Source: Leishmania infantum JPCM5 (taxonomy: Eukaryota > Euglenozoa > Kinetoplastea > Trypanosomatida > Trypanosomatidae). From it: a stretch of DNA of 64,000 nt. The notes under the pieces are model-generated. The model was not told the DNA's origin. It made no database searches and saw nothing but the letters and a program-made list of their open reading frames with translations. A program made the translations under genes and the position numbers. Every line of letters begins with the position of its first letter. The stretch's first letter is position 1. Shown piece by piece: positions 40,794 to 51,614 of this stretch. The stretch lies in contig NC_009393.2 in assembly GCF_000002875.2 (NCBI RefSeq), positions 477,001-541,000 on the forward strand. Reading direction: 5' to 3'.

Positions 40794-42146
40794 TTACACG
40801 CCAGCACCGGCACCTCCATCCCTGCTAGCAAGCTCCGTCGCCACGGGCGCCCAGTGCTGGATCTGCTGCACACGCTGCTCTGCACAGTGGTGGTCGCAGG
40901 ATTGCCAGTTAGGCTCCATAGCATTACGAAGGCCGTTCAATGCCACTGCGAGCGTCTCGTCGTCGACGAGGCCGAGGCTGCCGTGCCCTCTGCAGTGGCG
41001 TGGAGTCGGAAGATGGTCTCGCTATCGCTCCTGACGGTGTACAGAGGGCAGCTCTCAGCCGACTTCTTCCACGGCTCCATCACTGACGAGTGTGAGGTTG
41101 TAAAAACGCCCGGTAAGGGCAGAGAAGGGCATGAGCTAAGCTGAATGAGGGAGCTGCTCCTGTACGGTGGTCGCCGTTGCCTCGAGGCTTGCGTGTGCGG
41201 ACATGGCTGCACCGGTGAGCATTGTGGGCCCATTCACTTCCGCGAGGCTCTGCAGAAGCAGAGCAGGGCTGCAGCCTGGGGGAAGCCTCGGCAACCAGGA
41301 GAGGCGCTCGCGGCTCCCACTCTGAAGAGTGGCTCGACAGGGGCCTGAAGAGGCTCTTCAGTTGCTGCGAAAAGCTAGCAGTGCCAGCCTTGCGCCGCAC
41401 CCGCTTCCCTTCCCCGGACTCTGGTTCGGAGACCGGCTGTGCGAGGGTTGCATCCCACGACGGCATCGTAGAAGTCCATGCCCGTGTCGTTAGCAGGATG
41501 AGGAGGCTGAACGGGCTGAGTCAACTGGCACTCGGTTGCACCACTCCGCTGCGGCACGAGGCGTAGCTGCGGAGCGTCGCGCGACCGCGCCAGTGTGCTG
41601 AGCGACCCCTTTACCGTTGCCGCATCGACGACGAGCTTCAGCGCACTGCCCAACTTCATCGCCCCTTGGGGTTAGCACGCACCGCGCCAAGCCCCCGACG
41701 AGGGTTGCCGAAGCGGTTGCAAGGGGCTTCGAGAGAATACAATGTGCTGGCGCACCACTCCCAGCATCGTTTTGCTTGGATTCGGCGGGCTAGAGCTGGT
41801 GCCCCACCGTGGACGTCGGAGCTCACCAGGATACCCTACCAGCCGTACCACGCGTCGAAGCAACGCGCAGGCTGTCTTGTAAGCGGCGTCGTCGGCGGTG
41901 GTGCATGAGCAAACTTGGACTTGTGGCGCTGCAGCTGTGCGAGATCGGAGAGGGGGGGGGGGCTTGCGTCCGCGTGTTCGAATCCCGCGGCAGGGCGGCG
42001 ATACGCGCCTCCAAGGCGCAGGGGGACGTCGCGCAGGCTTGGCTGCGCTCGAGTTGGGCGAGATTGCCACGGTAGCCTGCATCACCGTGGCCAGAAGGGC
42101 CGACTAGTGGGGTGGCTGGCACTGCTGCGTACTTCAAGGCAGACAC
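40794..42146 (-). pseudogene. Decayed protein-coding gene, identity unknown
   Basis: The minus strand shows gene-like, GC3-rich coding in successive frames that hand over in order: ~42110-41830 (LAQLERSQACATSPCALEAR), 41659-41430 (MKLGSALKLVVDAATVKGSL), 41450-41220 (KRVRRKAGTASFSQQLKSLF) and ~41180-40794 (LVDDETLAVALNGLRNAMEP, ending in a stop at 40794-40796). The last part contains several in-frame stops. Each hand-over moves the codon register the same way, as single-base insertions would. The product would have been roughly 400-450 residues. I recognise no family; a degenerate non-LTR retroposon was considered but no reverse-transcriptase motif could be found. The 5' limit is uncertain. 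Confidence 0.5.
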
Positions 42147-43364
42147 GCTTACCTGCGCAAATTCGTTCGCGCGTGGCGCACCGGCGGCAACTCAGCGTGC
42201 CAGGGCTCCCTGGAATCCACTTCCCGCTCATGGGCGGGTCCACCATGCCCGCCGCAAGGGCTTCAGAGAGATGAGATGCTGCTTAGACTGCGCGGTGAAG
42301 GCGTGCCAAAGTCGTAGGACGCCTGCAACAGCGCAGCCGCCATGAGCGCCAAGCAACACACGGGCACCACCACGGGCAGTGGAGCGGCGACACGCGAAGG
42401 GTTCGCTTCATCGCCGAGCGACAAGAAGCGAGCTCCATGTGTTGTGTGATGTGTGCATCTCTCAATCGCCAGAGACGCACGCAGCGCCATCCTCAGTCCC
42501 GCCCACCTCTCCCTCGCCCCAAGCGGAGGAGGCGTGTGCGCTTCTACGCAGGCATACAGGCAAGTGCACGCATGCGCGCGAGCAGGTGAGACAGAACCCA
42601 AAGGAGACAACGCCCAAGACAGCAAAGGAAGGGCAAGAGGGAAGAAGCGGGGACGAGTTGAGGCTGGGAGGGGAGGGGTGAGCACCGAGTGGGCGGTGGA
42701 TACAGAAGTAGAGCAGGAGGAGACATGTGGGAGGAAGGACGGAGGAGAGTCCCCAGCCCAGCCCAGCCCGCCCCCTCCCCACTCTCTCTCCGTCGCACTC
42801 GCTGAGAAGGAAGCGAGATCGCACGCGTCACGCGGAATGTTGCGGAGGATCCGCGCCCGTTGCACACAGCATTGCGGGAGTGTGCAATGAACACTTTCGC
42901 ACGTGCGTTCGTCCATCTGTTGTCGTCAGAGAATCGAGACGTGAGACACACATGATGCACGGGTACACCCTTCTATTATTTTGCACGTGTATGGCGTGCT
43001 CACGTTGCCGCGCGGCTCCCTCCAGGCACGAAGAGAGATGGAGAGCGCAGGGACCCCCCCAAAAAAAAAAGCGAACGAAGAGCTGCGCAACAGCGGCACG
43101 AATGGCGGCGATGAAGGACGCACAGGCGCGCACGAGGGATAGAGAGAGTGGGGGAGAGGCAGAGAAGCATCCCACCTGATCCCTTTCTCTCGCCATCAGC
43201 CAACCCACGAGAACGCACATGTGTCGTTCGCTTTTTGCGCGGATGCGGACTGAGCGAAATGCGCATAGCGGCTGTAGCGAGTGCGTGAGGCAGCGCGGGT
43301 GATGCGAGACCGCTGTGGCGCCGCTCCCTCCCCTCCTTGCCCTTCGGCCTGCCATACCCACTCC
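42147..43364. other. Spacer, no gene seen
   Basis: About 1.2 kb. Possibly contains the 5' remains of the decayed gene at 40794-42146 (a hydrophobic stretch VVVPVCCLALMAAALL in the minus-strand frame near 42330-42380). An A10 run lies near 43061. Otherwise no feature. Confidence 0.4.
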
Positions 43365-44171
43365 TCAGTAAATTGTCTTGCACACCTTTGTGAGGGCACC
43401 GGGGCTCTTCTGGCTGCTGCTGGTGCGCCGTGCTTGGCCGCGTGGAGTTCCACTGCTGTCGCTGCTCTCTACGCTGCGCAGCCGCTTCACTGACCCGCGA
43501 ACATTTGTGATCTCTTCGAGGCTGGCGCGCTGACTGTTACCGTCCACGTCACCCATGCCGCTGCCTCGCCGTCCCTTGGCAGGTGGAGACGCGTACTTTT
43601 CTTTCTCGGGTGTGGCGCCCTCTGTCTGGGGCCGTGGGCTGGTAGCCAGCTGCGCCTGTGCTAGCTCGGCGAATCCCCGCAGCTCCGCTGCCTCCTCCGC
43701 TTCATCGCTCAGCTGCTGCTCTAATCGCTGCACGTGCGCTGCCAGCGAGGCGTGGGCGCGGGTAGCCCACACCCCACGCGCGATCGACTCCGCCGCCTTC
43801 AGCGCTGCACGAGCGGCACTCTCTTCCAGTGTGACGAGGCGCAGCTGAGTCGCACACCAGAGTCTCTTCGTCTCCTGCAGCCCCGCGATCTCCATCAGCA
43901 TGCCTTCATTCTCGCGAATCAAGTCACGGACGACCGCGTGTCGCAGAAGAGCGGCGACATCAGACGCACGTGCAGCACTTGAGGTGCCTGATGGTGCGCA
44001 CGACACCACAGATCGCTTGCCTGCCTTGTGCGGGGGATCGGGCGGAGCGTCGAGAAGGGGGTTCGACTGCGCACAGTTCTCTATCACAGGTTTATCCGTC
44101 TCATGAGCGTGCCTCACGACGCCCGACGGGCGCACGGGGGAGTTCCGAGAGCCTGTCATGGGCATCATCAT
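43365..44171 (-). CDS. Small coiled-coil hypothetical protein
   Basis: A 268-residue protein, unrecognised. Residues ~60-175 are helical and heptad-like (RDLIRENEGMLMEIAGLQET, HVQRLEQQLSDEAEEAAELR). This is followed by a Pro/Ser/Lys/Arg-rich, probably disordered C-terminus with repeated SP, TP and RxxS sites (RSVESSDSSGTPRG, SSSQKSPG), which may be phosphorylated. The N-terminus is Ser/Pro-rich as well. The ATG at 44169-44171 begins MMMPMTGS; two further ATGs follow at once. The length and GC3 bias support a real gene. Confidence 0.65.
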   Translation of the reverse strand: MMMPMTGSRNSPVRPSGVVRHAHETDKPVIENCAQSNPLLDAPPDPPHKAGKRSVVSCAPSGTSSAARASDVAALLRHAVVRDLIRENEGMLMEIAGLQETKRLWCATQLRLVTLEESAARAALKAAESIARGVWATRAHASLAAHVQRLEQQLSDEAEEAAELRGFAELAQAQLATSPRPQTEGATPEKEKYASPPAKGRRGSGMGDVDGNSQRASLEEITNVRGSVKRLRSVESSDSSGTPRGQARRTSSSQKSPGALTKVCKTIY

Positions 44172-45504
44172 GCGAGGGCTGGTGCAAAGGCAGAGAGATG
44201 CCGACAAGGAAGTGTGCAGGCGAAAGCCAGAGATCGACGCGCACTCGCACAATGCGCAGCAGAGCGGCGAGGCGGTGTGCGCTCCCGCTTTCGTCCCGAT
44301 GTGCGTCTATGCGCGCTGCCTTTCGACAGCGTGGTCTGGGCGCAAGGTTCACGCAGCGGTGGTGGAAGACCCAACTCAAACACGCAGGCAAACGTGCGGG
44401 GTATGCCTCCCGTGATGCGCGGGGTTAGGACAACGCGCGCCTCTGTGGGGGACCAGAGACGAGGGACGCAGCAAGAGCAGCACGATGCCAGCGCGCGCGT
44501 CTCAGCTGTATGGCGCAGAGAGAGCAAGATCGTGAGGGTGCCTGTGCCAAAGCTGGCCAGCGGGCGAGTAGGGAGGGAGAAGGGGGAAAGTGGGGTGATC
44601 AGGGTGCCGATGTGAGGAACAGCGATGCGGCCTCTCTATTGTGTGCGCCCATGTGCATGTGTCCGTTTGCGGGAGAGCGGCTGGCGGTGCGCTGGTGTGT
44701 GCCTCTGCCGGTGAGCACAGCGGCCAGCGGTTTCGTTAGTGGCAAGCATGGGATGGGGGAGAGTCGGAATGCGCTCGTGGGTGGAGAGACACACATCGCT
44801 CCAACAGCGTGGGTGGGGGTGGGGCACATGATGATGATGCGGTCTTTTGACGACCTCGCCCCCATCTCCATGCCATTGGCTCGAAGAGGTGGTCGAGCGC
44901 GTGCGAGTGCGTCCGCTCAGGCCACCCACACCCACACATGCACACCCAGAGAAGCGATAGAGAATCTTGCATGACAAGGCCCTGTCGAGAAGGACGGCAT
45001 GCAACCGTCAGCCCTCCGCCTGAATTCCTCGGCTGCGCACAGCAGGTAATCACGAGAGACACACACACCGCCACATGAGCAAAGAACAACTGAGTCGTGC
45101 CTCCACCGCTTGCATCCTCTCACCGCCAAAGTGCCGCCTCTGCAGGAGAGGACAGGAAGATGAGCCGCGGGAGGACGTCGCATGCGCCGAACCTTCGTAC
45201 CTCCCTTGTCTTGCCTTTCCAACGCCTTTCGTTCTCTCGCCTCTGCTTCGACCCGAAGGGCGGGGGCAGGGAAGCGGGGCCTGAGAAGTGGGGCGAAGAA
45301 GAGGGACATGCCCCAGCTCTGATCTGCTCTGTGCGGAGCCGCCGACTTCGCCTACACTCCACTCTCGTCTCCAACACGGCACACATGTCCGCGTTGATGC
45401 TGGTGGACTCGAGAAGCAGAGCCAGGGCATATCGTTACCTTTTTCCTTCCCCTTATACGGTGCCGGTGGGATTATTGCCTCTGCGTCTGCACGACAGCAC
45501 TTAC
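44172..45504. other. Spacer, no gene seen
   Basis: About 1.3 kb between the coiled-coil gene and the frameshifted gene. No coding frame with consistent GC3 bias is apparent on either strand. Confidence 0.45.
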
Positions 45505-46176
45505 TCACTCGAGAACAAGCACCGATACGTGTGCACGACACTTGTAACAGAAACTCGTTCGCGAACGAGGCTGCGAAAATGGGGCTAAGCGTGCGTCTCG
45601 CACCTCCAGCGCCGACCTGGGCAGCCCTGTACTCGTAGCTCGCCAAATCCGAAGGCTAGGCAGAAGGAGTTCAAAGGCGCGCTGGAGCTCGCTCGACAGT
45701 GTAAGACGGACGCGTTCCACGATGTCATCGGCAACGGATGCGCACCAGAGGGCCTCGCCAAAGCGCTCCTGCTGGACCTCACCTCCCGCCGCAATGCGAG
45801 TGGGGGGGGGCACAGGCGTAATGGGGCAAGCAGGAAGGCGTCGACGAAACAGAGCAGCATGACGCTTGCCGCCAATGCCCTGCTAAACTGATCCTCCTCC
45901 TTTCCCACCCCTCGAGTGCTCGCTCAGCGAGCGCTATCTCACGCTCCGTTTGATTTGTTTGTTTCACAAACAAGAAGAGCTCACCGTGGGCATGGCCGGA
46001 CAGATAGCGCCGCATTGGCACAGCGAAGTTCGGCCGGCGGGCAGCAAGAGGCAGCGTTCACGCACGTGCTTTCGGCTTAATATGTGCCGGAATGCGCGCA
46101 GGTAGAGCCTCCAAAGGAAGCGGTCAGCTGTCGGCAGCACAGCAGGGGAGCCTCTCGACTGGGCACCCTGCGTCAT
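45505..46176 (-). pseudogene. Frameshifted gene (three register changes), unknown product
   Basis: Four gene-like segments follow one another on the minus strand. From the ATG at 46174-46176 through ~46045 (ADRFLWRLYLRAFRHILSRK); ~46045-45905 (MRRYLSGHAHGELFLFVKQT, IALAERALEGWE); ~45905-45815 (KEEDQFSRALAASVMLLCFV); and ~45810-45505 (QERFGEALWCASVADDIVER, LQRAFELLLPSLRIW). Each segment is open and ends where the next begins, and all three changes are in the same direction, as single missing bases would give. The third lies at a run of about nine G at 45801-45810. No in-frame stop interrupts the chain, so either a young pseudogene or sequence errors in a real ~220-residue gene is possible. RLYLRAF faintly recalls an LYR motif; this is weak. 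Confidence 0.55.
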
Positions 46177-46394
46177 CGCCTCGCCACTGGCAGCAGCGGG
46201 CGGTGTGGCGAGTGTGCGCTGAACCACCCTTTCCTGCAGTGGCGCCGCACATCTTTCCTCGCCCCTCTCCACCTAACACACACACAGCGCCCTCTTTCTC
46301 TTTTTCTGCACAGTACCGCCCCGTGCCCAGCAACCCCCGCCGCTGCCGCCGCATCCCCTTGCCGCAGTGAGCAGCTGACACACGCACACAGACG

Positions 46395-48137
46395 TCACTG
46401 AAGCGACTTGAAAATGTCCTCGACGCTCTTGACGCGCTGGAAGGCGCGAGCTCTGCCAACTTTGGTGAAGAGCGCACCATCGTCCAAGTACACAAACACT
46501 GCCTTGCCGCTGCCATCGAGCAGGCCATCGTGCAGCTTGTACAGACGGTGTCCATCCGGCGAGCGCGACGGCGTCTCGTCCAGCACGAGCTGCTTGTCCT
46601 CTGCGAGGGTCTGCAGAAGGGAGACGCTTACTTTACCGCCGTTCTGGCGCAGCATCGCTTCGTAAGTGCGCTGCTTCGCAGAGGTGCTACTGGTGCCGTT
46701 TACCTGCGCCATCTCCGAGTGCGCCAGCTTCTCGAGGATGAGGAGCAGGCGGTACTGTGCGGAGTACAGGATACCGGACCACTCACGTGACTGTTGCACC
46801 ACCTTGCTGACGCCGCTGACACCTGAGGCTGGCGATGAGGCAAACAGCAGGCGCTCCACAACGTGGCCATGGGGCTGCACGAGAGCACGATTGAACGAAA
46901 CCGACATGCCGTGCCGCGCTGTACCGTTGCCGAACGTCTTCTCTAGCGGGATCAGCCACGCGTCGTAGAGTCGTTGCGCGGTGCGTAATCGACGCTCCAG
47001 CGGTGGCCGGGATGACGCCGAGGTGAGCAGGGCGGCGGACTGGCAGGCGTACAAGAGCGTCAAGACAAGTCGAAGGAGCCAGCGACACTGCACGTGAAAC
47101 TGGTCGGCGCTCGCGTAATAGTCGGCGCGGAGGTGCTCAGCGGTAGTTTGAAGCGGCTGCAGAAACCACCGCGACGCGAGCGAGGAGGGATATTGCTCAA
47201 GCAGATAGTAGTCCAAAGTCGGCAGAAGCAGCTGGCCGCCGCTCAAGAGCTCAAACCCCAGGGGGTGGCCGGAGGACTCTTTGGGGGAAAGAGGCAGGGC
47301 GGGAGAGGGCCGAAACAGCACGTCAGCGAGGCGCGCGACGAGGCGCGTCTTCACCGGTGGTGGTAGCAGAGCAGCGACGTCGCGCAGCAGCGCACTGAGC
47401 TTGACGTTGCCATCTCTCATCCACTCCGACACCAGTGATGGCGGCCTGACATTATCGCTAGACGGTTGGAAGACAGACGCCAGCTCCGCCGCGACGGCGG
47501 AGGCCGCACGGGGCACCGCGATTGCAAGGTCCACGCAGAAGGCGCTAAAGATAAGCGTCGACGTGAGCTGTGCACCGCTGCTTCGGGTACTACCACTGTG
47601 TGCACCTGGCACTGCACACAAGGCGCTTCCAGCCGCCGCCGACGCCGCGTCTTCGGCGGCTGCCGCCTCCTCAGCGCCACCGCAAGCCTCCGTGGAGGAT
47701 GCCCACAGCGCGGCTGTCGCCTCTGACGTCTGCCACGCTGCCGTCATCGCCCCTCGCAGCCCGCGCATCATGCTTTGCAGCAGCGCAAAATCCTGGCCCC
47801 TTGCACGCCGCTGCTGCATCGCCGGAGACGGTGCCATGCCTTCCTCGCGTACCCTCTTCATCATCTCAGCGGCGGCCTCGACGTACGAGCGAAACTCACC
47901 GAGCGATTGGAGGGAGCGGACGGTATCGGCAAAGCTGCCACTCGTGCTCGCGTGCGGCGCCGCTGCGCTTGAGCCGGCGGAGGCCGCGGCGGCTGAAGAT
48001 GCAGCTACGCAAAACACGGGTGGGAGGCCTTGCCGGCCTTGGATGACGCTGCGCCGCTCATCGAGCAGCACCTGCGAGCGCTGCAAAGTGCGAACGGTGC
48101 TGGCGAGCAGCTCATCTACATGTGACGCGCTGAACAT
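46395..48137 (-). CDS. Conserved hypothetical protein, 580 residues
   Basis: A helical, leucine/alanine-rich protein without a family I can name. The N-terminus (HVDELLASTVRTLQRSQVLL) and the middle (LVARLADVLFRPSPALPLSP, LDYYLLEQYPSSLASRWFLQ) resemble tether- or scaffold-type helical proteins. The C-terminus is compact and well ordered (RLYKLHDGLLDGSGKAVFVY, LDDGALFTKVGRARAFQRVK, EDIFKSLQ). No membrane span, signal peptide or catalytic motif is seen. The ATG at 48135-48137 (MFSASHVD) is chosen; the ~120 in-frame codons upstream look like UTR. Codon use matches neighbouring genes. Confidence 0.7.
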   Translation of the reverse strand: MFSASHVDELLASTVRTLQRSQVLLDERRSVIQGRQGLPPVFCVAASSAAAASAGSSAAAPHASTSGSFADTVRSLQSLGEFRSYVEAAAEMMKRVREEGMAPSPAMQQRRARGQDFALLQSMMRGLRGAMTAAWQTSEATAALWASSTEACGGAEEAAAAEDAASAAAGSALCAVPGAHSGSTRSSGAQLTSTLIFSAFCVDLAIAVPRAASAVAAELASVFQPSSDNVRPPSLVSEWMRDGNVKLSALLRDVAALLPPPVKTRLVARLADVLFRPSPALPLSPKESSGHPLGFELLSGGQLLLPTLDYYLLEQYPSSLASRWFLQPLQTTAEHLRADYYASADQFHVQCRWLLRLVLTLLYACQSAALLTSASSRPPLERRLRTAQRLYDAWLIPLEKTFGNGTARHGMSVSFNRALVQPHGHVVERLLFASSPASGVSGVSKVVQQSREWSGILYSAQYRLLLILEKLAHSEMAQVNGTSSTSAKQRTYEAMLRQNGGKVSVSLLQTLAEDKQLVLDETPSRSPDGHRLYKLHDGLLDGSGKAVFVYLDDGALFTKVGRARAFQRVKSVEDIFKSLQ

Positions 48138-49628
48138 GCTGAGCACCACGTGTGTCTTGGTGCGCGTGGGGGCATCAGACAGCGACCCGCGCCGGGGCGC
48201 AGAGTAAAGAGGGAAGAGGTCCGGAGAGAGCGATAGAGGGGATGCGTGTAAGAAAACGCATATTTGACACTCAGAAGCGGAGACATGTGAAGACAGCGAA
48301 GACGGAGGGGGCTCGGAGACGGCGGCAGGCACACACAGGTAAGGGGGCCCGCGCTGAGTCACGCAGCGCCGCCCGCGCACAGCTTCATCGTAACGAGCAC
48401 TACGCGCATTCACATAGATGTGCAAGTAAGGGCAGGGCAAGTAAAGTGCCGGTGTGCGGCATGCTACCCATCCAAGACGCCTGCCGTACTTCCCCACATT
48501 TGCACACCGCCTTTGCGGCCTCCCTTCTCGTGCTCGCTTCTTCCTTTCGGTGGTGTTGGTTGTGTGTGTGTGTGTGTGTCTTGTGTATCAGTAACGGAGG
48601 TGATCAGCACCCAAGGAAGACGCGACGCATCACTAAAACGCAACTGCGGGAGAGGGAGAACGCAGCTGAGCGTGATAGCATTTTCGCTGTCTTTCAATTC
48701 AACGTGTGTGTGTGTGCGCGTGTTTATTTCTCTGCGGCGCAGCACGCGCTGAGCGCCACACCACGCCCCACGACCGACCCTGTCTCAAGCTCTACTCCCC
48801 CACCCCACACAGCCGCCCCCCAATCATGCCGGTCGCCACGCCTGGTGCATCCCCCCTCCCCCCTCCCTCGGGGTGGCACGCAGGCTCCTCCCCACACATC
48901 AGTGGGCCGTGTGAGGCATACGCTCGAGTCACCCTGACACGTGCTGCCCATCGTATGGATGGCGCAGACGTGTTCACTGTCGAGCCTCGCCCCGACGCAC
49001 CGCCAGAGGTGGGTTCTGCATTGGCAGAGGTAGAACGGGGGGGGGGGGCTGTTTGGCCTCCCTAACAGAGAGAGAGTGGCGGGGGGGGGGGTGCACGAGG
49101 CCCTGAGACACCACGCGCTGAGAGGTGTGTGTATGTGTGCTCTCCTGCCATCAGCGGGAGGGTGGGCTCAGGCGAATGCACGAGCACATATACATAGTCG
49201 TGGCACAGGTAAGCTGCATGCGAGAAAAACGTGAAAGAATACGCAAGCGCTTCTCCGTAGCGGCGCCACCCCATCCCTCACGGAGGTAGCGTGCGCGGCG
49301 ATTCTCGGGGGCATGGAGGATGCTCATCGCAGCGCAAGGTAGGGAAGCGGCCCGCCTAGAACAGGGAGGGATCACCGAGGACAGTGGGAGCGGTCCTCAC
49401 AGCATCAAAGAGGCGTGCCACCACAAGAAAGTCGACGGGACGGAAGGGAAGAGGGCGACCTAGTTCTGCAATTCCTACACAGCCACGCCTTCAGTATTTC
49501 CACTCTTGCGGGCGCGTGTGCTATGGAGCGAGGTACACCGGCCCGACGCATCACATGCCACTATCGGGTTCGGCGAAGTGCGAGTGAGCAGCACGCTAAG
49601 GGTGAGCGCGCTGGCTGGGGAGTCGGCC
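48138..49628. other. Spacer carrying a SIDER2-like copy
   Basis: About 1.5 kb with no supported gene. A GT repeat lies near 48558-48577, the element at 48702-49162, and G-runs at 49038-49048 and 49080-49091. Confidence 0.55.
48702..49162 (-). mobile_element. SIDER2-like retroposon copy, sense to transcription
   Basis: Full-length-type copy closest to that at 33.3 kb (shared cgagcctcgccccgacg and ctgtttggcctccctaacagagagagagtggcggg). Its expected position is the 3'UTR of the F-box membrane protein gene. Confidence 0.8.
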
Positions 49629-51614
49629 TCACTCCCTCGCCGTTACGTAGATGGTCAGCACCAGAAATGTTAGTCCGACACCACCGCCGATGAGGGCACC
49701 GCCAGAGCCGGCGTCACACATGAAGTAGGAGTCGCTCACCTTCACGCAGAGGGCGCCGGAGAGGATCATCGTTAGCGGGTTAAGACACACCAGCGCTGCT
49801 GTCGTCGCCACGCCCAAGATCATGTTCGATGCCGTCTTGAAGATGATCTGTGCGAATAGCATCATGACCCACATAACACCGGCAAAGATGTGGCACAGGA
49901 AGGCGTAGCGGAGGAAGTGGTCGTGCATCCGCTGGAAGGTGCTTCGCACCTGTGCGTACGTCGTCACCAGTGGCACATAGTACCACTTCCACGCCGCTGC
50001 ATTGCCGTACCACAACTCGGTCGACTTGGGCGGATTCTCCGTCGTTTCGCGATGAATGGCTGAGCTGCAGCGCATGCTAATGGTGGAGAAGGTCGCCGGC
50101 CGCTTGGACGGGTCGAGCCAATCTGCGGTGGTGGGGTAGAGCCGATCGCGCCTCGCCTTGACGCTCGAGTACACGGCCTGCGTCAGCGCCACCACCTGCG
50201 GGTGGCCTGACTTGTTGCACCACAGCCCACTAATCTGCACGCTGTCGAAGAAAGGATCGAACGATGTGGCGTAGCGAGTGCCAACGTCCCTGCCCGTCAG
50301 GAGCGCCGACTCATTCTGGAAAACCGCCGAGGAGTAGTTTGCATCGAAGTACATAAGAACAAAGCATGTGGGCGCTGCGTCGTAGCCCTCGTCGCTTTTC
50401 GGCACACAATATGGTATCAGTTGCTTTTCGCTTTCGTCGAGGGTGATGGGCCGCCACCGCAGGTCGCTCAGCTCCGCCGGCACCAGCACGAAGCTCGGCA
50501 GGTTCTTGCTCGAGTACGCCTCGCATGGTGCCGACATCGTGAGGTCGATGGTCGGCCCATCCAGCACGTGCCTGGAAGCCCGGACGCGGGTGAAAGCGAG
50601 GGCCGAGATGGTGCCCAGGACCATGCTGCACACGAGCATGAACACACACCACGCGAGGATGCGCATGGTGCTGTGCTTGTTCGTGCTCGAGACGGAGCTG
50701 CCAGCCAGCGGAAAGATGACAAGGGTTATCTCCAGAAGCGTTGCAACAATGAGCAGCACGAAGGTCGTGATGCCGAGGCTCAAGTCGGAGCTGAGCGCCG
50801 TGCGGAGAAACCCCAAGAAGTAGGCGACGACAAAGTTTGCCGTGAGCATCACCCCCACCATAATCCCTGTCGCGACACACCACCGAATGTGCCTCGCTGT
50901 GCCGATGATGTACTCTTTCTTCTTGTAGTCCTCGACCTTCATGCGCTCTCGAATGTACTCGTCACGCGTCACGACCTTTGTCTTCGCGACGATGCGGCGC
51001 ACGTAGTGCGGTAGGTTCGCCTGCTTCCTCCATTCCCTGCAGCGGAAATACGTCCAATGCGGTGCCAAGTTCGCATAAAAGCGCCAGAAGCGGCACACGC
51101 TGCCGAGCTGAACAATGTCTGCGTGCGTGCCCGTGTCTACGTAGAGCAGTATGATGCACACAATGTCTGCCGAGAACGGGCCCGTATTCACTGGCAGCAT
51201 CGCCTCTGCCGCGTTGTCGCCATCGCCATCGCCGCCGCGACCAGCCCGGGCGTGCAATCGGCTGCGCGCGTCGTTTGCGGTGATGCAGGAGCGGAAGTGC
51301 ACCACCGCGCGCGGCTGCCCGGTGAAGGTGAAGTCGCCTGAAGCTTCCCGCAAGTGATGCATACGCACCGACGTCGTGGTGACCGGGTACGACGAGGAGT
51401 ACGTGCGTGTTTCAGCGGTGGTACTTGTCTCTGATAACACGTCATCGATGCGGGCCACGTTCAGCGACGGAGTCAGCACCGGGGTGACGACACGCCGCTC
51501 TGACTGCTCCCTCTCCGCGCCGTGCGCCGCTGCCCCATCGCGGGACTGCGGATGGAGCTCATCGTAGACTACGCCTATAGAGTCGAGCGAGATGGTACGC
51601 TTGAAAAACCCCAT
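49629..51614 (-). CDS. F-box-like protein with six predicted membrane spans
   Basis: A 661-residue protein. Residues ~148-200 read as an F-box: FSADIVCIILLYVDTG, then DIVQLGSVCRFWRFYANLAP and HWTYFRCREW. Three membrane spans follow near 248-272 (ATGIMVGVMLTANFVVAYFL), 285-310 (FVLLIVATLLEITLVIFPLA) and 320-345 (WCVFMLVCSMVLGTISALAF). A ~220-residue hydrophilic loop with cysteines and sequons (NYS, NES, NKS) comes next, then three more spans near 571-660. The F-box would lie in the cytosol and the loop in the lumen or outside. F-box proteins recruit substrates to SCF ubiquitin ligases; a membrane-anchored role is inference. The ATG at 51612-51614 (MGFFKRT) is the first in frame. Confidence 0.7.
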   Translation of the reverse strand: MGFFKRTISLDSIGVVYDELHPQSRDGAAAHGAEREQSERRVVTPVLTPSLNVARIDDVLSETSTTAETRTYSSSYPVTTTSVRMHHLREASGDFTFTGQPRAVVHFRSCITANDARSRLHARAGRGGDGDGDNAAEAMLPVNTGPFSADIVCIILLYVDTGTHADIVQLGSVCRFWRFYANLAPHWTYFRCREWRKQANLPHYVRRIVAKTKVVTRDEYIRERMKVEDYKKKEYIIGTARHIRWCVATGIMVGVMLTANFVVAYFLGFLRTALSSDLSLGITTFVLLIVATLLEITLVIFPLAGSSVSSTNKHSTMRILAWCVFMLVCSMVLGTISALAFTRVRASRHVLDGPTIDLTMSAPCEAYSSKNLPSFVLVPAELSDLRWRPITLDESEKQLIPYCVPKSDEGYDAAPTCFVLMYFDANYSSAVFQNESALLTGRDVGTRYATSFDPFFDSVQISGLWCNKSGHPQVVALTQAVYSSVKARRDRLYPTTADWLDPSKRPATFSTISMRCSSAIHRETTENPPKSTELWYGNAAAWKWYYVPLVTTYAQVRSTFQRMHDHFLRYAFLCHIFAGVMWVMMLFAQIIFKTASNMILGVATTAALVCLNPLTMILSGALCVKVSDSYFMCDAGSGGALIGGGVGLTFLVLTIYVTARE

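Noticed and set aside
40600..42300. Possible degenerate ingi/L1Tc-type retroposon (DIRE)
   Set aside because: I could not find a reverse-transcriptase or endonuclease motif in any frame, while the minus-strand segments read as an ordinary decayed gene.
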